Shown here in pieces: positions 9,401-18,126 of a stretch of 64,000 bases of DNA. The notes under the pieces were generated by a model. That model saw only the letters and a program-made list of their open reading frames with translations, had not been told where the DNA came from and searched no databases. Within the stretch, counting starts at the first letter, position 1, and each line of letters opens with the position of its first letter. Location of the stretch: positions 107,066-171,065 of the forward strand of contig NZ_AKJG01000054.1 of the NCBI RefSeq assembly GCF_000282455.1, read 5' to 3'. Both the position numbers and the translations under genes were made by a program. Origin of the DNA: Pseudomonas sp. GM74 (GTDB lineage: Bacteria; Pseudomonadota; Gammaproteobacteria; Pseudomonadales; Pseudomonadaceae).

Positions 9401-9690
9401 ATGCGGACCGTGAGCTGATCGATCAACTGTTGCACGATCTGGCGCTGAGCAACCGCGAGGATCGCGTGCATTTGCTCGCCTTGCACGCGGGCGCCAATCG
9501 CCCCGGCTTGCGGGAGCTCGCGCACCGGATCAAGGGTGGAGCGCTGATGGTGCGAGCGCTCGCCCTGGTCGAGTGTTGCGAACAGCTGGAGCAGGCGTGC
9601 AATGACGGCCGCACGGCAAAGATCAACGACGCCGTCGACCGGTTGCAACAAGCCATGGCCCGCCTGGACCGGCGTCTGGAGCAGGATTGA
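6463..9690 (+). CDS. Unorthodox hybrid sensor kinase, BvgS/EvgS-like
   Basis: This 1075-residue inner-membrane kinase has a signal segment (residues 5-25) and two tandem periplasmic venus-flytrap SBP_bac_3 domains (about 50-275 and 290-520). A transmembrane helix lies near 536-560, then HisKA with H594 (FLATMSHEIRTPMN) and a HATPase (NLLSNAIKFT, DSGIGIS, GSGLGL). A receiver with D884 (LVITDCNMP) and an HPt domain with H1021 (LAHRIKGGA) follow. The layout is that of EvgS, BvgS and RocS, which run a four-step His-Asp-His-Asp relay to a NarL-type partner; the partner is the gene just upstream. No PAS domain is evident before HisKA. The ligand is unknown. The stop is only 3 bases from the end of the convergent reductase gene. 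Confidence 0.92.
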   Translation: MNTLRRLAGGVLIGLLLWASTVCAQQSLTLLGRSSVEGLSVGLSETESRWLQQKGRLVLAVSAPDYPPFEFNTAGKVFEGVTADYAGLLEQLLNVVIDVRRYPSRADAVQAIKEGQADLLGTANRFEAEDPQLQMSSAYAVDQPVLVTRTDFPPVLDPTLAGKRLVMLYHYLPEYSVQQFYSRAQVQLFPSTLAAMGAVAFGQADVYLGDAINAHYLISRNNLDNVHLTDFSPMESGRFAFAMARDNDSLLRIVNKALAAISTNEQMNILRRWGANGVSIPGTQSLQLSVAEQRWLERHPRVKVAINENIPPISFVDSEGKFRGIGVDVLTKISLRTGLQFDIRGMKSVAEMMTGIKSGQIDVLAGIGLSSQREDELLFTRAFLSSPSVLVTRVDTDSPRTLDDMAGRTLALTQGNIVGEYIRQRYPQIQLVDAPLSTDAMEMVAQGKTLGGINSLISARYLISRQYRDRLQVTSTVGTDPARSTLATSREAAELHSILDKALLSIPPEEIDELTQPWRYDAMVEQSYWLRHRQAIVQAFALAGVLLLLALAGIVWQRRQIRQRQQLLGQLQEAKDAADDANRAKTTFLATMSHEIRTPMNALIGMLELALKRADEGETDRAAIEVASNAGQQLLDLIGDILDVARIESGHLSLAPERVNLQALVTSVCRVFEGLALQKNLQWRVELDEHSDCDVMLDPTRFKQVLSNLLSNAIKFTREGQVRLMLRVRPQAPAHLAVSVQIEDSGIGISALDQQRLFNPFVQAGNNQQSARQGSGLGLVISRTLCEMMGGRLQLDSQPGHGTRVDISLVLPALQALPVGGKPLDPAQLTTRALSILVVDDYPANRLLLSRQLGYLGHRVALAEDGAQGLEQWRGQGFDLVITDCNMPQLSGYELAGAIREQEREQGLSPTLILGFTANAQAEEKARCQAAGMDDCLFKPIRLVDLQAWLAQRFSSTPSTAIDDPGVAEFDLSGLERYADADRELIDQLLHDLALSNREDRVHLLALHAGANRPGLRELAHRIKGGALMVRALALVECCEQLEQACNDGRTAKINDAVDRLQQAMARLDRRLEQD

Positions 9691-9693
9691 GGC

Positions 9694-10497
9694 TCAATCC
9701 CAGTTCGGTGCGATGCCTTTCGGGCTGGTCAGGCGGTGGCCGCGATCCAGCGTTGCGATCAAGGCCATGTCGGCCTCGTTCAAGGTCAGCTCGCGAGCCT
9801 TCAAGTTGCTTTCAAGGTTGGCCCGGCGAGTGGAAGACGGGATCACCGCGTAACCCGATTGCATGGCCCAGGCCAAGGTGATCTGCGCCGGTGTCGCGTG
9901 CAGGCGTTCGGCGATCTGCTGGATGAGCGGATCCTTCAGGACTTCACCGTAAGCCAGGGTCATGTATGAGGTGATGCCGATGCCCTGGCTGCGTGCGAAC
10001 TCGACGACTTCGCGGTTTTGCAGGTAGGGGTGCAGCTCGATCTGGTGGGTGGCGATGTGCTCTGCACCAATGGCCGCGACTGCCTGTTTCATCAGGTCGA
10101 TGGTGAAGTTGGACACACCGATCTGCCGGGTCAGGCCCAGGCGTTTGGCTTCGAGCAGGGCGCCCATGAATTCTTCGACCGGCACTTGATCGTCCGGCGA
10201 CGGCCAGTGGATCAGGGTCAGGTCCAGGTAGTCGGTCTGCAGTTTGCGCAGGCTTTCTTTCAGGCTGTCGATCAAACGATCACCGGCCAGGTTGGCGACC
10301 CAGATCTTGCTGGTGACGAACAGTTCGTCACGGGCGATACCGCTGGCAGCGATGGCTTCGCCGACGTCGGCTTCGTTCTCGTAGATTTGTGCGGTATCGA
10401 TCACCCGGTAGCCGAGCGCCAGGGCGGTGCTCACCGAATCGATGACCACCTGGCCCTGCAGGCGAAAAGTACCCAGGCCGAAGGCGGGAATGGACAT
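9694..10497 (-). CDS. dkgB: Aldo/keto reductase, DkgB type
   Basis: At 267 residues it has exactly the length of E. coli DkgB (2,5-diketo-D-gluconate reductase B / methylglyoxal reductase). The AKR tetrad is visible: Asp and Tyr in [11 protein letters not shown], Lys in VTSKIW and His in LIHWPSPD. The NADPH site is in the C-terminal [14 protein letters not shown] segment. The enzyme reduces aldehydes and ketones with NADPH in the cytoplasm. I placed the start at ATG 10497 ([11 protein letters not shown]), preceded by CTGGAG; the open frame upstream is non-homologous. It runs tail to tail with the hybrid kinase, 3 bases apart, with no room for separate terminators. Confidence 0.88.
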   Translation of the reverse strand: MSIPAFGLGTFRLQGQVVIDSVSTALALGYRVIDTAQIYENEADVGEAIAASGIARDELFVTSKIWVANLAGDRLIDSLKESLRKLQTDYLDLTLIHWPSPDDQVPVEEFMGALLEAKRLGLTRQIGVSNFTIDLMKQAVAAIGAEHIATHQIELHPYLQNREVVEFARSQGIGITSYMTLAYGEVLKDPLIQQIAERLHATPAQITLAWAMQSGYAVIPSSTRRANLESNLKARELTLNEADMALIATLDRGHRLTSPKGIAPNWD

Positions 10498-10640
10498 TGA
10501 AGACTCCAGAGGTTGCAGTGGGAATGGGCGGCAGTATCCGCGCCTGCATCCGTGAGAAAAACCGCTGGATTGGCAAAGCAATGTTTACCGTAAATCAAGA
10601 ATCATCGGCAGTCTGGTGGGGGGATGGTGTCTGATCCGGC

Positions 10641-10713
10641 GCCTTCGCTGGCAAGCCAGCTCCCACAGGGGAATGCATTCCAAATGTGGGAGCGGGCTTG
10701 CTCGCGAAGGCGG
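10641..10713. repeat. REP doublet
   Basis: An inverted pair of REP cores with a short spacer lies between dkgB and the thioesterase gene. The left arm has the variant CGCTGGCAAGCCAGC. Confidence 0.85.
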
Positions 10714-10730
10714 CGACTCGGTCTGAAGCC

Positions 10731-11270
10731 TTACCCCCGGGGATCAAGAATCATGCAAGTGGTGGTCCCCGTCGCGTACAACCGTCCATCCACATCATAA
10801 ATCCGCCCCTCGGCCAGCGCCGTCGAGCGCCCCAAGTGCACAATCTTGCCCTCGGCCCGCACCGGTCCGCTGGCGTTGTTCAACGCGCGGACGTAGCTGA
10901 TGCGCAGATCCAGCGTGGTGTAACCCTGGCCTTTTTTCAGTTGCGTATGGACCGCGCAACCCATGCATGAATCCAGCAGGGTCGCGGCATAGCCTCCGTG
11001 GACCGTGCCCAGCGGGTTGTAGTGCCGGGCATCCGGCGTGCCCTGGAAGATGAACAGCCCGGTCGACCATTCGATGGGGATGAAATCCATCAGCGTGCCA
11101 ATCGGCGGGGAGGGCAATTCGCCGTTGCCGATGCCTTCGAAAAACTCGGCGGGGGACAACGCGCTGACCTCGGCCATGGACAGACTGCCGGGCCCGGCGA
11201 GGCGGGCGCGCATGGCCTGTTCCTGGGCGATCCATTGGGCGAGGGTGGCGTCGCGGTTGGGGCTTTGCAT
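10731..11270 (-). CDS. PaaI-family thioesterase (hotdog fold)
   Basis: The 179-residue protein has a C-terminal hotdog domain with the YNPLGTVHGGYAATLLDSCMG segment typical of the PaaI / YdiI acyl-CoA thioesterase family (the HGG turn carries the oxyanion-hole glycines). The N-terminal 55 residues are a helical extension. The family hydrolyses aryl- or acyl-CoA thioesters; the substrate cannot be read here. The start at ATG 11270 has GAGGA eight bases upstream. Its promoter region (11271-11391) is unusually AT-rich and holds two ATATTATG repeats that could be an operator. Confidence 0.8.
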   Translation of the reverse strand: MQSPNRDATLAQWIAQEQAMRARLAGPGSLSMAEVSALSPAEFFEGIGNGELPSPPIGTLMDFIPIEWSTGLFIFQGTPDARHYNPLGTVHGGYAATLLDSCMGCAVHTQLKKGQGYTTLDLRISYVRALNNASGPVRAEGKIVHLGRSTALAEGRIYDVDGRLYATGTTTCMILDPRG

Positions 11271-11391
11271 GACGGAGTCCTCGGTGGGGTCAATATTATG
11301 GGTGTAATCAAATTTTATATTATGCCCGAAATAAAATCTCCGCTACCCCTCAATCAGCTAACCGCTTGCCGCTCAAAGCTTGCCGCTGCCC

Positions 11392-12300
11392 CTATGCAAT
11401 ATCACTGCGGCTGAATTCCTCCCCGAGAAAATCGATCAGCGTGCGCACCGACGGCAGCAACCCTCGACGCGAGGGGAAGATCGCATGGATCACACCGCTC
11501 TTCGGTGCCCAGCCCGGCACCAGTTCCACCAGTTGCCCGGCGGCGATTTCATCGCGCACCACTACACTGGGCAGGTGCACGATGCCGATCCCGGCGAGCG
11601 CCGCATGGCGCAAGGCCAACAGGTCATCGGTGACCATCCGCGGTGCGTGACGAATCATTGCAGTGTTGCCATCGGCCCCGAACAGTTCCCACTGATATTC
11701 GCGCTGCGCCGCGCCCCAGTGCAGGCTCGGCAAGCCGCTGAGGTCGGCCGGGGAGGCTGGAGTCGACAGGCGCGATAAAAAGGCCGGGCTGCCGACCACG
11801 CTCTGGGTGCTGTTGCCCAGCACCTTCATCACCATGTCGGTGTTCTCCAGCGGCGGAAAACGTACCCGCAGGGCAATGTCGAAGCCTTCGTGAATCAGGT
11901 CGACCCGGCGATTGGTACTCTCGATGAACAATTCCACCAAGGGGTACTTGAGCATGTAGCGGGTCAGCATCGGCCCGACCCAGGAATTGAGCAGCGCCGT
12001 CGGGCAACTGACACGCACCAGGCCTTGGGGCTCGGAGCGGTTGCGCTCGATCAGTTCGGCGGCGCTTTCCGCCTCCACTCGCATGGCCAGGCAGCGCTGG
12101 TAATAGGCCTGGCCGATTTCCGTCAATGAACAATGCCGGCTGGTGCGGTGCAGCAGGCGCACGCCAAGGCGTTCTTCGAGTTCGGCAATGCGTCGGCTGA
12201 GCTTGGACTTGGGCATGTCCAGTGCCCGGCCGGCTGCGGCGAAACCGTGATGCTCCACCACTTGGGTGAAGTAGTAGAGGGTGTTGAGGTCTTCCACCAT
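11392..12300 (-). CDS. LysR-family transcriptional regulator
   Basis: The 302-residue protein has an N-terminal winged helix (DLNTLYYFTQVVEHHGFAAAGRALDMPKSKLSRRI, residues 4-40, quoted here only by its ends: DLNTLYYF and KLSRRI) and a periplasmic-binding-like effector domain from about residue 90. It is transcribed away from the pirin gene, the usual layout for a LysR regulator and its target; LysR/pirin/isochorismatase clusters are common in Pseudomonas. GGAG sits 5 bases before the ATG. An inverted repeat GTTCT-N6-AGAAC (12302-12317) overlaps this site and could serve autorepression. The inducer is unknown. Confidence 0.9.
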   Translation of the reverse strand: MVEDLNTLYYFTQVVEHHGFAAAGRALDMPKSKLSRRIAELEERLGVRLLHRTSRHCSLTEIGQAYYQRCLAMRVEAESAAELIERNRSEPQGLVRVSCPTALLNSWVGPMLTRYMLKYPLVELFIESTNRRVDLIHEGFDIALRVRFPPLENTDMVMKVLGNSTQSVVGSPAFLSRLSTPASPADLSGLPSLHWGAAQREYQWELFGADGNTAMIRHAPRMVTDDLLALRHAALAGIGIVHLPSVVVRDEIAAGQLVELVPGWAPKSGVIHAIFPSRRGLLPSVRTLIDFLGEEFSRSDIA

Positions 12301-12404
12301 CGTTCTCCAAATAGAACGCTAAAGCCGATTTTTGCAGTCTAGCGCAGCAAAGGTCACGGTTTTAAGCTTTGTCCATGGCTTCACTCACCTCATCAGGAGA
12401 CACC

Positions 12405-13271
12405 ATGAAAAACATCATCGGTATCTACACCAGTCCACGGACCCATTGGGTCGGCGACGGTTTTCCGGTTCGCACGCTGTTTTCCTACGACAACCTGGGC
12501 AAGCACATCAGCCCGTTCCTGTTGCTGGATCACGCCGGCCCCGCTGAATTCACCCCGACCAGCGAGCGACGTGGCGTTGGTCAGCATCCTCATCGTGGCT
12601 TCGAAACCGTGACTATCGTTTACAAGGGCGAACTGGAGCATCGGGACTCCACCGGCAGTGGCGGCAAGATCGGCCCCGGCGATGTGCAATGGATGACCGC
12701 TGCCTCGGGGATCCTGCATGAAGAGTTTCACTCCGAAGGTTTCGCCAAAAGCGGTGGCACCCTGGAGATGGTGCAATTGTGGGTCAACCTGCCGGCCAGG
12801 GACAAAATGGCCGACCCCGGCTACCAGACGATTCTCGACCGTGACATCCCGGCCATCGCCTTGAAGGACAACGCCGGCAGCCTGCGCCTGATCGCCGGTG
12901 AGTTCGACGGCCACAAGGGCGCGGCGCGCACCTTCACCCCGGTCGACGTGTGGGACATTCGTTTGAATGCCGGCAAGTTGCTCACCCTTGACCTGCATGA
13001 AGGGCGCAACACCGCACTGGTGGTGCTGCGCGGCACGGTTCAGGTCAACGGCCTGGAATCGGTGCGCCAAGGGCAACTGGCCTTGTTCGACCGCAAGGGC
13101 GATCAGTTGACCCTCGAAGCCAGTGAAGACGCGGTGGTGCTGTTGCTCAGCGGCGAACCGATCGACGAGCCGATCGTCGGTCACGGCCCGTTCGTGATGA
13201 ACACCGAGCAAGAAATCCACCAGGCCTTCGCCGACTTCCAGTCCGGCCGCTTCGGCCGTATGCACGCTTAA
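12405..13271 (+). CDS. Pirin family protein (probable quercetinase-like cupin)
   Basis: The 288-residue bicupin has the pirin signature: GQHPHRGFETVTIVYKGELEH carries the metal-binding His residues of the N-terminal cupin, followed by GDVQWMTAASGILHEEF with further His and Glu ligands. Some bacterial pirins have quercetin 2,3-dioxygenase activity; others act as redox sensors, so the reaction is uncertain. The start at ATG 12405 has CAGGAGA upstream. It is divergent from the LysR gene and 93 bases before an isochorismatase-like gene, with which it may share a transcript. Confidence 0.88.
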   Translation: MKNIIGIYTSPRTHWVGDGFPVRTLFSYDNLGKHISPFLLLDHAGPAEFTPTSERRGVGQHPHRGFETVTIVYKGELEHRDSTGSGGKIGPGDVQWMTAASGILHEEFHSEGFAKSGGTLEMVQLWVNLPARDKMADPGYQTILDRDIPAIALKDNAGSLRLIAGEFDGHKGAARTFTPVDVWDIRLNAGKLLTLDLHEGRNTALVVLRGTVQVNGLESVRQGQLALFDRKGDQLTLEASEDAVVLLLSGEPIDEPIVGHGPFVMNTEQEIHQAFADFQSGRFGRMHA

Positions 13272-13364
13272 TTCGCAGCGCTTCAACACCCGACTCTACA
13301 CAGGATGAGTAGGCCGGTTTTCAGGCCAGGGATGGCTGTTGCCCAAAAGAAAGAGGAAACGCAC

Positions 13365-14048
13365 ATGAACACTGTCTACGCGGCCAACTTCAACGGCCAA
13401 AAACCGACCATCGACCCCAACGACAGCGCGATGCTGTTGATCGATCACCAGAGCGGACTGTTCCAGATCGTCAAGGACATGGACGTGCCCCAACTGCGCG
13501 CCAACGCCATTGCCCTGGCCAAGGCCGCGACCCTGCTGAAGATGCCGGTGATCACCACCGCTTCCGTTCCCCAGGGGCCGAACGGGCCGTTGATCCCGGA
13601 AATCCACGAGGCTGCACCCCACGCGCAATACGTGGCGCGCAAAGGTGAAATCAACGCCTGGGACAACCCGGAGTTTCACGCGGCGGTCAAAGCCACCGGC
13701 AAGAAAACCCTGGTGATCGCCGGCACCTTGACCAGCGTGTGCCTGGCGTTCCCGTCCATCGCCGCCGTGCATGAAGGCTACAAGGTGTTTGCCGTGGTCG
13801 ACGCCTCCGGCAACCACTCGAAACTGGCCACTGATCTGACCGTTGCCCGCCTGGCCCAGGCCGGGGTGGTGCCGATCGACATCATGGCGACGCTCTCTGA
13901 GCTGCAAGGCTCGTGGAACCGTCCGGATGCCGAGCAGTGGGCCGCTGTCTACGCCCAGGCCATGCCGCATTATCAATTGCTGATCGAGAGTTACCTCAAG
14001 GCCCAGCAAGTGGCGAACGAACACGAGGCGCTGGATTCCCAGCGCTAA
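13365..14048 (+). CDS. Isochorismatase-family cysteine hydrolase (YcaC-like)
   Basis: The 227-residue protein has the cysteine-hydrolase triad layout: Asp in MLLIDHQSG, a Lys before [11 protein letters not shown] and the nucleophile Cys in LTSVCLAF after VIAGTLTS. The family hydrolyses amides or vinyl ethers; YcaC-type members have no firm substrate. AGAGGAAA lies 8 bases before ATG 13365. It is downstream of the pirin gene in the same direction, so both are probable targets of the divergent LysR regulator (inference). Confidence 0.85.
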   Translation: MNTVYAANFNGQKPTIDPNDSAMLLIDHQSGLFQIVKDMDVPQLRANAIALAKAATLLKMPVITTASVPQGPNGPLIPEIHEAAPHAQYVARKGEINAWDNPEFHAAVKATGKKTLVIAGTLTSVCLAFPSIAAVHEGYKVFAVVDASGNHSKLATDLTVARLAQAGVVPIDIMATLSELQGSWNRPDAEQWAAVYAQAMPHYQLLIESYLKAQQVANEHEALDSQR

Positions 14049-14049
14049 C

Positions 14050-14178
14050 TGGCTGCCCCATGCCGATCTGCGAGGACTATTGCCCCGCGACTGGCGCAAC
14101 GATATCGAAGGGTTGGGCACGCTGTTCACCAACCATATTCCGGACTACCGCAACCTGATGACGTGCTACAGCAAATAG
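14050..14178 (+). pseudogene. Orphan C-terminal coding remnant (about 42 codons)
   Basis: Directly after the hydrolase stop codon, another frame reads 42 codons to TAG with a protein-like composition (WLPHADLRGLLPRDW near the start and IPDYRNLMTCYSK at the end). It has no start codon of its own and no ribosome site. It looks like the tail of a deleted gene. I do not recognise the family. Confidence 0.35.
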
Positions 14179-14195
14179 TCCAGCTACGACGATCC

Positions 14196-14288
14196 CTGTG
14201 GGAGCGGGCTTGCCCGCGAAAGCGGTGTGTCAAACAACATAAACGTTGCCTGACACTCCGCCTTCGCGGGCAAGCCCGCTCCCACAGG
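14196..14288. repeat. REP doublet
   Basis: A perfect inverted pair of REP cores (CTGTGGGAGCGGGCTTGCCC and its complement) is separated by about 45 bases. It lies between the hydrolase remnant and the channel gene. Confidence 0.92.
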
Positions 14289-14396
14289 TTCTTCAGTGTG
14301 TTCTGCCAGACGTGTTCATCCAGTGAAATCAATTGCTCCTACACTAGTGCCAATCCATGCGATCTTCGCGTCATTGACCCTGGCTGGAGTTGCTTG

Positions 14397-15839
14397 ATGC
14401 TGTCATTGCTCACCGAACACCCATTGATCTGCGCCATGGTGCTGATCCTGATCGATCTCGGGTTGTGGTACTTGCTCAGCGCCGCTAGCAGTGCCTGGCG
14501 GCTGCTGGTGCGGGTGGTGATTTTTTCGTTGTTCAGCCTGCTGTTGTTCAACGAAGGCCTGAACCCGATGGAGCCAGCGCCCTGGGCCGACAACGTACCC
14601 TTGCATCTGGCGGCCACCGGCTTGCAGATCGGCTGGTGGTTGTTCGGTGCGAGGACCCTGACCGTGCTGATCGGCGCAGTGATGATGCAACGGGTCGGGC
14701 ATACCGGGCGATTGCTTCAGGATCTGCTCGGTGCGGTGATTTTCCTGATCGCGATCATTGCCGCCCTGGCCTATGTGCTCGATCTGCCGGTCAAGGGCGT
14801 GCTGGCGACGTCCGGTGCATTGGCGATCATCGTCGGCCTGGCCTTGCAAAGTACCCTCAGCGACGTATTCTCCGGGATCGTCCTGAACACCACCAAGCCT
14901 TATCAACTGGATGACTACATCTCCATTGATGGCATGGAGGGCAAGGTGACCGACATCGACTGGCGTGCCACGCGCATGCAAACCTCTCAAGGCAGCATGG
15001 CGGTGATTCCCAATTCACTGGCGGCCAAGGCCAAGATCATCAACTTCAGTCGGCCGAGCGATATTTTCGGCATATCCATTTCTGTGGAACTAAGTCCGCA
15101 TGCGCGGCCGAACACCGTGATCGATGCCCTGGAACGTGCCATGCAGGGCTGTCGCCTGCTGCTGGATAAACCAGCGCCTCACGTCGCCCTGAAAAACGCC
15201 AGCAGCGCCGGGGTGGAATACGAAATCAGCGGGTTTGTCGCATCGATGAGCGAGAAGCGCGAGGTGCGTAATCAACTATACGATCTGGCCTACCGGCACT
15301 TACAGGCATCCGGGGTCAATTTGTTGTCAAGCGTGGAGCCCGACCCGCCGGTCAACTTGACACGGCAGCGGGCGTTACTGGACAGCTCGCCGATTTTCTC
15401 CACCTTGCGTCAGGAAGAGAAAGACACCTTCAGCCAGAACATGACCTTGCAATCGTTCCGCACCGGGGAAACGATCCTGGAGGCGGGGGAGGTCAGCGAT
15501 CACTTGTACATCATTGAGTCCGGGGTGGTCTCGGTGACGTTGATGCGCCACGGAGCGCCATTCGAATCCGGCCGCATGGGGCCAGGGGAGGTGATCGGCG
15601 AGGCAGGTATTCTGACCGACAGCGCGCTGCCTGCGCAGTTCACCGCCAAGACTTTCTGTGGCCTGTACCGCATCGAAAAGTCCTACCTCAAGCCATGCCT
15701 GGATGCCCGTCACGACATCAGCGATGCAATGAAAACCTTGCTCGATTACCGGCTGCACAAAGCGAAAACCCTGACTCAGGACTTGCCGGTGACGGTGGCG
15801 AAAAAGGGCTTTTTGCAGTGGTTGCGCAATCGGGTTTGA
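14397..15839 (+). CDS. MscS-type channel with C-terminal cyclic-nucleotide-binding domain
   Basis: The 480-residue inner-membrane protein has four hydrophobic segments in residues 5-150. The pore-lining MscS helix follows (VKGVLATSGALAIIVGLALQ) with its beta domain (VIPNSLAAKAKIINFSRP), ending near residue 320. A CRP-like cNMP-binding domain (FRTGETILEAGEVSDHLYII through GEVIGEAGILTD) occupies about 340-450. This is the architecture of the bacterial cyclic nucleotide-gated (bCNG) branch of the MscS superfamily, members of which respond weakly or not at all to membrane tension. The start at ATG 14397 has TGGAG 8 bases upstream. It stands alone between REP doublets. Confidence 0.88.
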   Translation: MLSLLTEHPLICAMVLILIDLGLWYLLSAASSAWRLLVRVVIFSLFSLLLFNEGLNPMEPAPWADNVPLHLAATGLQIGWWLFGARTLTVLIGAVMMQRVGHTGRLLQDLLGAVIFLIAIIAALAYVLDLPVKGVLATSGALAIIVGLALQSTLSDVFSGIVLNTTKPYQLDDYISIDGMEGKVTDIDWRATRMQTSQGSMAVIPNSLAAKAKIINFSRPSDIFGISISVELSPHARPNTVIDALERAMQGCRLLLDKPAPHVALKNASSAGVEYEISGFVASMSEKREVRNQLYDLAYRHLQASGVNLLSSVEPDPPVNLTRQRALLDSSPIFSTLRQEEKDTFSQNMTLQSFRTGETILEAGEVSDHLYIIESGVVSVTLMRHGAPFESGRMGPGEVIGEAGILTDSALPAQFTAKTFCGLYRIEKSYLKPCLDARHDISDAMKTLLDYRLHKAKTLTQDLPVTVAKKGFLQWLRNRV

Positions 15840-15865
15840 ATTCGGTGGTGAATGGCCGCTGCGCG

Positions 15866-15930
15866 GATCGCGAGCAAGCTCGCTCCCACATTTGAGCACA
15901 TTTCCCTGTGCGAGCTTGCTCGCGATGACG
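15866..15930. repeat. REP doublet
   Basis: Two facing REP cores (GATCGCGAGCAAGCTCGCTC and a diverged partner) are separated by only about 15 bases, shortly after the channel gene. Confidence 0.85.
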
Positions 15931-16070
15931 GCAGTGAATTCACCAAAAGTGAAGAGTGAAACCCATCACACCCGCGCCAATGGCCTCCTCGACTTCTGGA
16001 AGATTGGCTATTTGTGCAGACCGGTCGTGGGACTAACGTAGTGACACACCCACTTGCCCTGGAGCACGTC

Positions 16071-16511
16071 ATGCAACCCCGTATCGATTTCTACACTGCC
16101 AGCCCTGACGCCCTCAAGGCGATGATCGCCCTGGAAACAGCAGTGTCGAAGCTGCCGCTGGAAAAAAACCTGATTGAACTGGTCAAGCTGCGTGCCTCGC
16201 AGATCAACGGCTGTGCCTTCTGCATCGACATGCACACCGCCGATGCGATCAAGGGTGGCGAAACCCCGCGTCGTCTGTTCGCCGTGACGGCCTGGCGTGA
16301 GGCGCCGTTCTTCACCGAACGTGAACGCGCTGCGCTGCTGTGGACTGAATCCCTGACCCAGCTCAGCCTGACCCACGCCCCGGACGAAGACTACGAAGTG
16401 GTCAGCGCGCAGTTCACGCCCAAGGAAATGGTCGACCTGACCGTCGCCATCAGTACCATCAACAGCTGGAATCGCCTGGCGGTCGGCTTCCGTAAAATGC
16501 CTCAGGCCTGA
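16071..16511 (+). CDS. AhpD-like / carboxymuconolactone decarboxylase family protein
   Basis: The 146-residue protein carries the alkylhydroperoxidase core: NGCAFCIDMH, with the CxxC pair and the downstream His of the proton relay. These AhpD-like proteins reduce peroxides through the cysteine pair or act as disulfide reductases in stress responses. I chose ATG 16071 because GGAG precedes it by 7 bases and homology begins there. It converges on the emrB-type gene with 22 bases between the stops. Confidence 0.85.
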   Translation: MQPRIDFYTASPDALKAMIALETAVSKLPLEKNLIELVKLRASQINGCAFCIDMHTADAIKGGETPRRLFAVTAWREAPFFTERERAALLWTESLTQLSLTHAPDEDYEVVSAQFTPKEMVDLTVAISTINSWNRLAVGFRKMPQA

Positions 16512-16533
16512 TTCTCAACAATCCGCCGATGCA

Positions 16534-18126
16534 TCAATGCGCATCGGCACTCGGCGCGGCCGGTGGTTGCACCTTGCGCATCAGGGGCACCATTGCCGTG
16601 GCGATGATGAAGCAGACCATGATCATCAAAAATGCATCGCCATAGGTTTGTGTCTGTGCTTCGCGGTAGGTCAGCAACCATAGTTGATGCAGGCTGGCGG
16701 TGACCCCGGCGTCACCGCTCTGGCCGAGGGCGGCGAAGTTGTTGCCGACTTGAGATAGCCATTGATTGAGCGCTTCGTTGGTGCTGTTGAGGTTCTCCGC
16801 CAACCGGGTGAAATGCAGGTTGGTGCGGTCGTTGAGGATGGTCGCGCACGCAGCGATACCGATAGCCCCGCCCAGGTTGCGCATCAGATTGAACAACCCT
16901 GACGCATGTTTGAGTCGTGCCGGCGCCAGGCCGCCGAGCGTCAGCGTCACCGCGGGCGGCACCGCCAGTTGCTGGGCAATCCCGCGAAAAGCTTGCGGCA
17001 GCATCAATTCCCTGGCCCCCCAGTCATGGGTGATCGGGCTGAAATCCCACATCGACAAGGCGAACAGCCCAAGGCCGGTCATCATGATCCAGCGCAGGTC
17101 GACGCGGTTGGCCAGAAAGGCGTACAGCGGAATCGCCATGATCTGGAACACTCCGGTGGAGAAAACCGCCAGACCAATGTCCAGCGCTCCGTAGCCACGC
17201 ACCCGACCGAGGAACAGCGGTGTCAGGTAAATGGTGGCGAACAGGCCGATGCCGGTGACGAACGAGAAGAAACAGCCGAGGGCGAAATTGCGATCCTTCA
17301 AGGCGCGCAAATCGACAATCGGGTTGGCCACGTGCAGGGTCCGGCCGATGAACGCCAGGCCGGCCAGGCCGCTGATCCACGCCGTGGTCAGGATCGTGTG
17401 GTCGCTGAACCAGTTCCAGCGCGGACCTTCTTCGAGGGTGTATTCCAGGCAGCCGAGAAACAGCGCCAGAAACACCATGCTCAAGTAATCCGCGCCTTTG
17501 AGCAGCGACAGTTCCGGTTGGTCGATCTTGACCAGCATTGGCACGGCGACAGCGACGAAAATCCCCGGCACCAGGTTGATGTAGAACAGCCAGTGCCAGG
17601 ACGATATGTCGGTGATCCAGCCACCGATCACCGGTCCCAGGGTTGGTGCCAGGGACGCCACCGCGCCGATGGTGGCGGCAGCGATGACCCGTTGCTTGCC
17701 GGTGAAGAACACGAACGCAGTGGTGAACACCAGCGGGATCATCGAGCCGCCAAGAAACCCTTGCAGGGCGCGGAAGGCGATCATGCTCTGGATGTTCCAG
17801 GCCACGCCGCACAGCAGGCTGGTCAGGGTGAAACCCACCGCCGATGCACAAAACAGCCAGCGCGTCGAAAATACCCGCGACAGCCAGCCTGACAGCGGGA
17901 TCACGATGATTTCGGCGATCAGGTAACTGGTTTGCACCCACGCGGTTTCGTCGGTGCCGGCGGAAAGCCCGCCGCCGATGTCACGCAACGAAGCCGAGAC
18001 GATCTGGATATCCAGGAGCGCAATGAACATGCCGATGCACATGCTGGCAAAGGCGAAGACCTTGGTCGCCGTCGCCATGTTCGCGGCATTGAACGGTTGC
18101 GCCGGGGCGGCGAGGGCGCGGCTCAT
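16534..18126 (-). CDS. emrB: DHA2-family multidrug efflux MFS permease (EmrB-like)
   Basis: The 530-residue protein has about 14 hydrophobic segments. It carries DHA2 motifs: DIQIVSASL in helix 1, LSGWLSRVFSTR after helix 2 and GPVIGGWITD in the helix-5 antiporter motif region. It exports hydrophobic drugs in exchange for protons and works with a periplasmic adaptor. The start overlaps the stop of the adaptor gene by 4 bases (ATGA), so the two are translationally coupled. No outer-membrane channel gene is present here; a shared TolC-type channel is presumed. The substrate is unknown, and the symbol is given by architecture only. Confidence 0.85.
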   Translation of the reverse strand: MSRALAAPAQPFNAANMATATKVFAFASMCIGMFIALLDIQIVSASLRDIGGGLSAGTDETAWVQTSYLIAEIIVIPLSGWLSRVFSTRWLFCASAVGFTLTSLLCGVAWNIQSMIAFRALQGFLGGSMIPLVFTTAFVFFTGKQRVIAAATIGAVASLAPTLGPVIGGWITDISSWHWLFYINLVPGIFVAVAVPMLVKIDQPELSLLKGADYLSMVFLALFLGCLEYTLEEGPRWNWFSDHTILTTAWISGLAGLAFIGRTLHVANPIVDLRALKDRNFALGCFFSFVTGIGLFATIYLTPLFLGRVRGYGALDIGLAVFSTGVFQIMAIPLYAFLANRVDLRWIMMTGLGLFALSMWDFSPITHDWGARELMLPQAFRGIAQQLAVPPAVTLTLGGLAPARLKHASGLFNLMRNLGGAIGIAACATILNDRTNLHFTRLAENLNSTNEALNQWLSQVGNNFAALGQSGDAGVTASLHQLWLLTYREAQTQTYGDAFLMIMVCFIIATAMVPLMRKVQPPAAPSADAH

